Shown: positions 61,554 to 64,000 of the stretch, piece after piece
Layout of the letters: every line of letters starts with the position of its first letter
Position numbering within the stretch: position 1 is the first letter of the stretch
DNA from: Chromatium weissei
GTDB lineage: Bacteria > Pseudomonadota > Gammaproteobacteria > Chromatiales > Chromatiaceae
Direction: 5' to 3'
NCBI RefSeq assembly: GCF_016583765.1
Contig: NZ_NRRR01000001.1
Coordinates: 806,001 to 870,000 of the forward strand
DNA length: 64,000 nt
The notes under the pieces: generated by a model
The model's input: the letters and a program-made list of their open reading frames with translations, nothing else
Told to the model about the DNA's origin: nothing
Database searches by the model: none
Program-made: the position numbers and the translations under genes

Positions 61554-61597
61554 TGTCAAGTCTGCGTGACCTGATTCTATGTCAATACAAGTTGACA
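61554..61597 (-). promoter_or_regulatory. Promoter with PpsR/CrtJ-type operators, crtIB
   Basis: A perfect TGT-N12-ACA palindrome (61580-61597) with TTGACA in it on the minus strand, and exactly eight bases away a degenerate copy TGT-N12-ACC (61554-61571). The -10 box (CAGACT region, 61559-61564) is weak. The layout equals the three antenna promoters. Confidence 0.78.
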
Positions 61598-61631
61598 GTA
61601 TAGCAGGAACCTTGTCGCCGCCATTCGGGTA

Positions 61632-62537
61632 TTAGGTTTGCGCCAGCGCCAGCCGCTTGGCAATTTGATTCACCAGCGCCGCCACTTGCGCCGGTTGTTC
61701 TTCGTGAGCGAGATGACCGAGCTTGGGCAAGGTCGTCAATTCGGCGCTCGGCAACAGTTCGCGCACCCGCTGCGCTTCACGCGGCGAAACGGTCAAATCG
61801 CCTTCACCGACGATCAAAAACAACGGTGTGCGCAATTGCGGCAGTGCCTGTTCGATCAGATCGAGATTCCAGTTCGCCATCATCGACAGTGCGGCGCGAA
61901 CGTGTGACGGATAGCGAATCAACTGCCGATACAGCGCAACGCCCGCCGGTTCCAGCGTGGAGCCGGTATTGGCAACCAAACGCTCGACTTCGTGCCCATT
62001 GCTCGCCCGCCACGCCAGCAACCGTGACATCAGCGAATTGCCAGCGAGCAATTTGGCTGCGGGTGAAAAAATGTGCGCTGGCAATCCGCGCCACGGCAAC
62101 AGCGCCCCGTTAATGCTGATGATGCCGCGAGGTGCGATGTCACCTTCTAAACACAGCCGAATCAAAATCGCCGCGCCTGCCGAATGTCCCAGCGCTAGCG
62201 CCGGTGTCACGCCCAGCGTTGCGAGCAGCGCCGCGACTGCCGTTGCCATTCCGGGCAATGACATCTGCGCATAGGCTGGCGCGGTGGTGAAACCGTGACC
62301 GGGTAAATCCGGTGCAATGACGGTGAAGTGTTCAGCCAGCAACGGCATCAAATCGCGCCATGAATGCGTTGCCGCGCCCGTGCCGTGCAGCAGCAACAAC
62401 ACCGGTCCCGCGCCCATTTGCTGCACATGCCAGCGCAAACCGCCCGCTGTCACCAATTGGCTAAATTCACGATTGGGCCAACTCTGACCGTCGCGTTCCC
62501 AGTCAGGGCAATCCTGTTGAAACGGCGACATCGACAT
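61632..62537 (-). CDS. bchO: Alpha/beta-fold hydrolase BchO
   Basis: A 301-residue hydrolase beginning with the BchO signature DWERDGQSWPNREFSQLVTA, then LLLLHGTGAATHSWRDLMPL (oxyanion), APDLPGHGFT, nucleophile elbow GHSAGAAI and terminal His in LPKLGHLAHEEQ. BchO is linked to the magnesium chelatase step of bacteriochlorophyll synthesis; its reaction is not settled. AAGGAGG seven bases before the ATG is the strongest ribosome site here. bchI/bchD are not adjacent. It follows rlmB and precedes crtI on the same strand. Confidence 0.92.
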   Translation of the reverse strand: MSMSPFQQDCPDWERDGQSWPNREFSQLVTAGGLRWHVQQMGAGPVLLLLHGTGAATHSWRDLMPLLAEHFTVIAPDLPGHGFTTAPAYAQMSLPGMATAVAALLATLGVTPALALGHSAGAAILIRLCLEGDIAPRGIISINGALLPWRGLPAHIFSPAAKLLAGNSLMSRLLAWRASNGHEVERLVANTGSTLEPAGVALYRQLIRYPSHVRAALSMMANWNLDLIEQALPQLRTPLFLIVGEGDLTVSPREAQRVRELLPSAELTTLPKLGHLAHEEQPAQVAALVNQIAKRLALAQT

Positions 62538-62555
62538 GATTTTCCTCCTTTTTTA

Positions 62556-63302
62556 TCAACGAGCGCGGCGCTGGCGCAGGGCTTCGTACAAACAGACTCC
62601 GGCTGCGACCGACACGTTCAAACTTTCGACCTGACCGCACATCGGCAGTCGTACCAGACGATCACAGTGTTCGCGGGTCAAGCGACGCAAACCGCTGCCT
62701 TCGCTGCCCATCACCAAGCCAATTGCGCCTCTAAAATCAACGTCATACAACTCGAATTCCGCTTCGCCAGCAGTGCCGGTTAGCCACACGCCCCGCGCTT
62801 TCAGGTCTTCCATCACGCGCACCAGATTGGTGACTTGAAAATACGGCAGCGTTTCGGCGGCTCCGCTGGCGACTTTGCACACGACTGGCGTTAAACCAAC
62901 GGCGTTATCACGCGGCGCAATCACCGCGTGAACGCCAACCGCCTCGGCCGTGCGCAGACACGCGCCCAAATTGTGTGGATCGGTGATTTCATCGAGCAGC
63001 AGCAAAAACGGCGGTTGTTCCAGTCGATTCAGCAACGCGGTTAAATCCTGTTCCGAGCGCGCTGCCGGAACGCGCACCCACGCCAACACGCCCTGATGAT
63101 TTGCACCCGCCGCAGCAGTGTCCAATTCAGCGCGTTCCATGTGCCGAATGTTGACCTCAGTTTGACGCGCCAGCGCCGTCACTTCCGTCAAACGCCGGTC
63201 GTGGCGGCTGCGTTCCAACCAAATTTCAGCGACACCTGCGTTGCCAAATTTGAGCGCAGCGCGAACGCTGTGAATGCCAGCAATGGGGGATAAGTCTTTC
63301 AT
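62556..63302 (-). CDS. rlmB: 23S rRNA (guanosine-2'-O-)-methyltransferase RlmB
   Basis: A 248-residue SpoU-family enzyme: N-terminal substrate-binding domain (about 1-75), then the knotted SPOUT core with LDEITDPHNLGACLRTAE, VMGSEGSGLRRL and LPMCGQVESLNVSVAAGV, the three SpoU motifs. It methylates G2251 in 23S rRNA (E. coli numbering). Its ATG overlaps the rnr stop (ATGA), the standard rnr-rlmB coupling. Confidence 0.95.
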   Translation of the reverse strand: MKDLSPIAGIHSVRAALKFGNAGVAEIWLERSRHDRRLTEVTALARQTEVNIRHMERAELDTAAAGANHQGVLAWVRVPAARSEQDLTALLNRLEQPPFLLLLDEITDPHNLGACLRTAEAVGVHAVIAPRDNAVGLTPVVCKVASGAAETLPYFQVTNLVRVMEDLKARGVWLTGTAGEAEFELYDVDFRGAIGLVMGSEGSGLRRLTREHCDRLVRLPMCGQVESLNVSVAAGVCLYEALRQRRAR

Positions 63303-64000
63303 TCTGAAGCCGTTGGCGAAGTGCTATTGGGTTTGCGTTTACGGCGGCGCGAGCGCGATTTCTTTTTGCTGGCGGGCGCGGTGTCTTTTGCGACTTCCGG
63401 TTTGGCGGAGTGATGCGCAGTCAGTTTGCGGTGACTTTGCGGTTGCGCTTGTGCTTTTGTCGAAGCGCCAGCACCAGCGGCTGGCGCGGGTTTGCGTTTG
63501 ACTGCGCCGGACGTTGCGACTGGCACAAAATCAATTTTACGGTCATCCAAATTGACCGCAGCCACCTGAATGCGCAGCCGATCACCGAGTCGATACACGA
63601 TGCCGGTGCGCTCGCCATGCAGCCGATGACCAATGGGATCAAAGTGATAGTAATCGTTGTCAAGCGCGGTGATGTGCACCAAACCGTCCACATGCACCGC
63701 ATCAAGTTCCACAAACAAACCGAATGAATTGACGCTGGTAATCGTGCCGTCAAAGGTGTCGCCGAGCTTGTCCTGCATGAATTCGCATTTCAGCCAGTCT
63801 TGTGCATCGCGGGTGGCTTCATCAGCACGGCGCTCAGTGCCGGAGCACTGCTCGCTGATGTGGTGAAGATTGTTTTTGGAATACGCCAGCGTTTTTGCGG
63901 TTCCACCGGCGAGCAGATGTTTGATGATGCGATGCACAATCAAATCGGGATAACGGCGAATCGGTGAAGTGAAATGGGTGTACGCATCAAACGCCAGCCC
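63299..64000 (-). CDS. rnr: Ribonuclease R (C-terminal part; 5' end outside window)
   Basis: About 233 codons, open to the window edge. The part seen begins in the RNB domain (FTSPIRRYPDLIVHR), continues with the S1 domain (DTFDGTITSVNSFGLFVELD) and ends with a basic Lys/Arg/Ser-rich tail (SKKKSRSRRRKRKP), typical of RNase R rather than RNase II. It degrades structured RNA 3' to 5'. Its stop overlaps the rlmB start. Confidence 0.95.
   Translation of the reverse strand, partial: GLAFDAYTHFTSPIRRYPDLIVHRIIKHLLAGGTAKTLAYSKNNLHHISEQCSGTERRADEATRDAQDWLKCEFMQDKLGDTFDGTITSVNSFGLFVELDAVHVDGLVHITALDNDYYHFDPIGHRLHGERTGIVYRLGDRLRIQVAAVNLDDRKIDFVPVATSGAVKRKPAPAAGAGASTKAQAQPQSHRKLTAHHSAKPEVAKDTAPASKKKSRSRRRKRKPNSTSPTASE

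Overview
The window reads as a chromosomal segment of an anoxygenic phototrophic gammaproteobacterium, most likely a purple sulfur bacterium of the Chromatiaceae type. The evidence is four carotenoid genes (crtE, crtB, crtI, crtF), bchO, three light-harvesting operons, a bacteriophytochrome core, and gammaproteobacterial housekeeping genes (aroA-cmk-rpsA-ihfB, phoBR, serS, gshB, mrcA-type PBP1A, glgP, rlmB-rnr). Genus cannot be assigned from sequence reading alone. No ribosomal RNA, CRISPR array, insertion sequence or prophage was seen.

Layout. 1-4 kb: a minus-strand ABC exporter operon (ATPase, permease, GldG-like protein, DUF4340 protein cut by the window edge), then tRNA-Asn. 4-7 kb: an SDR dehydratase/epimerase and a lipid/drug-type ABC exporter. 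7-10 kb: a five-gene minus operon (DUF134 regulator, two NifX/Orp-like metal-cofactor proteins, two ferredoxin-fused MinD-like ATPases) behind a perfect 18-bp palindrome; it resembles the orange-protein (ORP) operons of sulfate reducers. 10-12.5 kb: an uncharacterised pair, a von Willebrand A domain membrane protein and a membrane-anchored coiled-coil protein. 12.6-20.3 kb: mostly housekeeping and regulatory genes. 20.6-21.3 kb: an isolated LH2 pucBA operon on the minus strand. 21-23.3 kb: gshB, tonB, tRNA-Lys.

23.4-28.1 kb is the accessory part. It holds an unknown gene, an M91-like HExxH metallopeptidase, a duplicated 3' fragment of clpV, a hicBA toxin-antitoxin pair and a complete T6SS clpV/tssH, without other T6SS genes. 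28.4-35.5 kb is conserved core. 35.5-49.4 kb mixes secreted proteases, PBP1A, membrane proteins, a bacteriophytochrome without output domain, and a two-gene unit in which a PEP-CTERM protein with a cohesin-like body precedes a subtilase that ends in a dockerin. 49.5-55 kb has glycogen phosphorylase, a double CbiX-like protein and a SulP transporter.

55-62.5 kb is the photosynthesis cluster: a second pucBA (alpha protein identical to the copy 34 kb away, differing only by silent changes), crtF, an LH1-type pufB-pufB-pufA unit without reaction-centre genes, crtE, crtB, crtI and bchO. Four promoters (both pucBA copies, pufBBA, crtIB) share one architecture: a TTGACA -35 box inside a TGT-N12-ACA palindrome, with a second palindrome eight bases downstream covering the -10 region. 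This is the site arrangement of PpsR/CrtJ repressors and implies one redox/light-controlled regulon. The window ends in rlmB and the 3' part of rnr.
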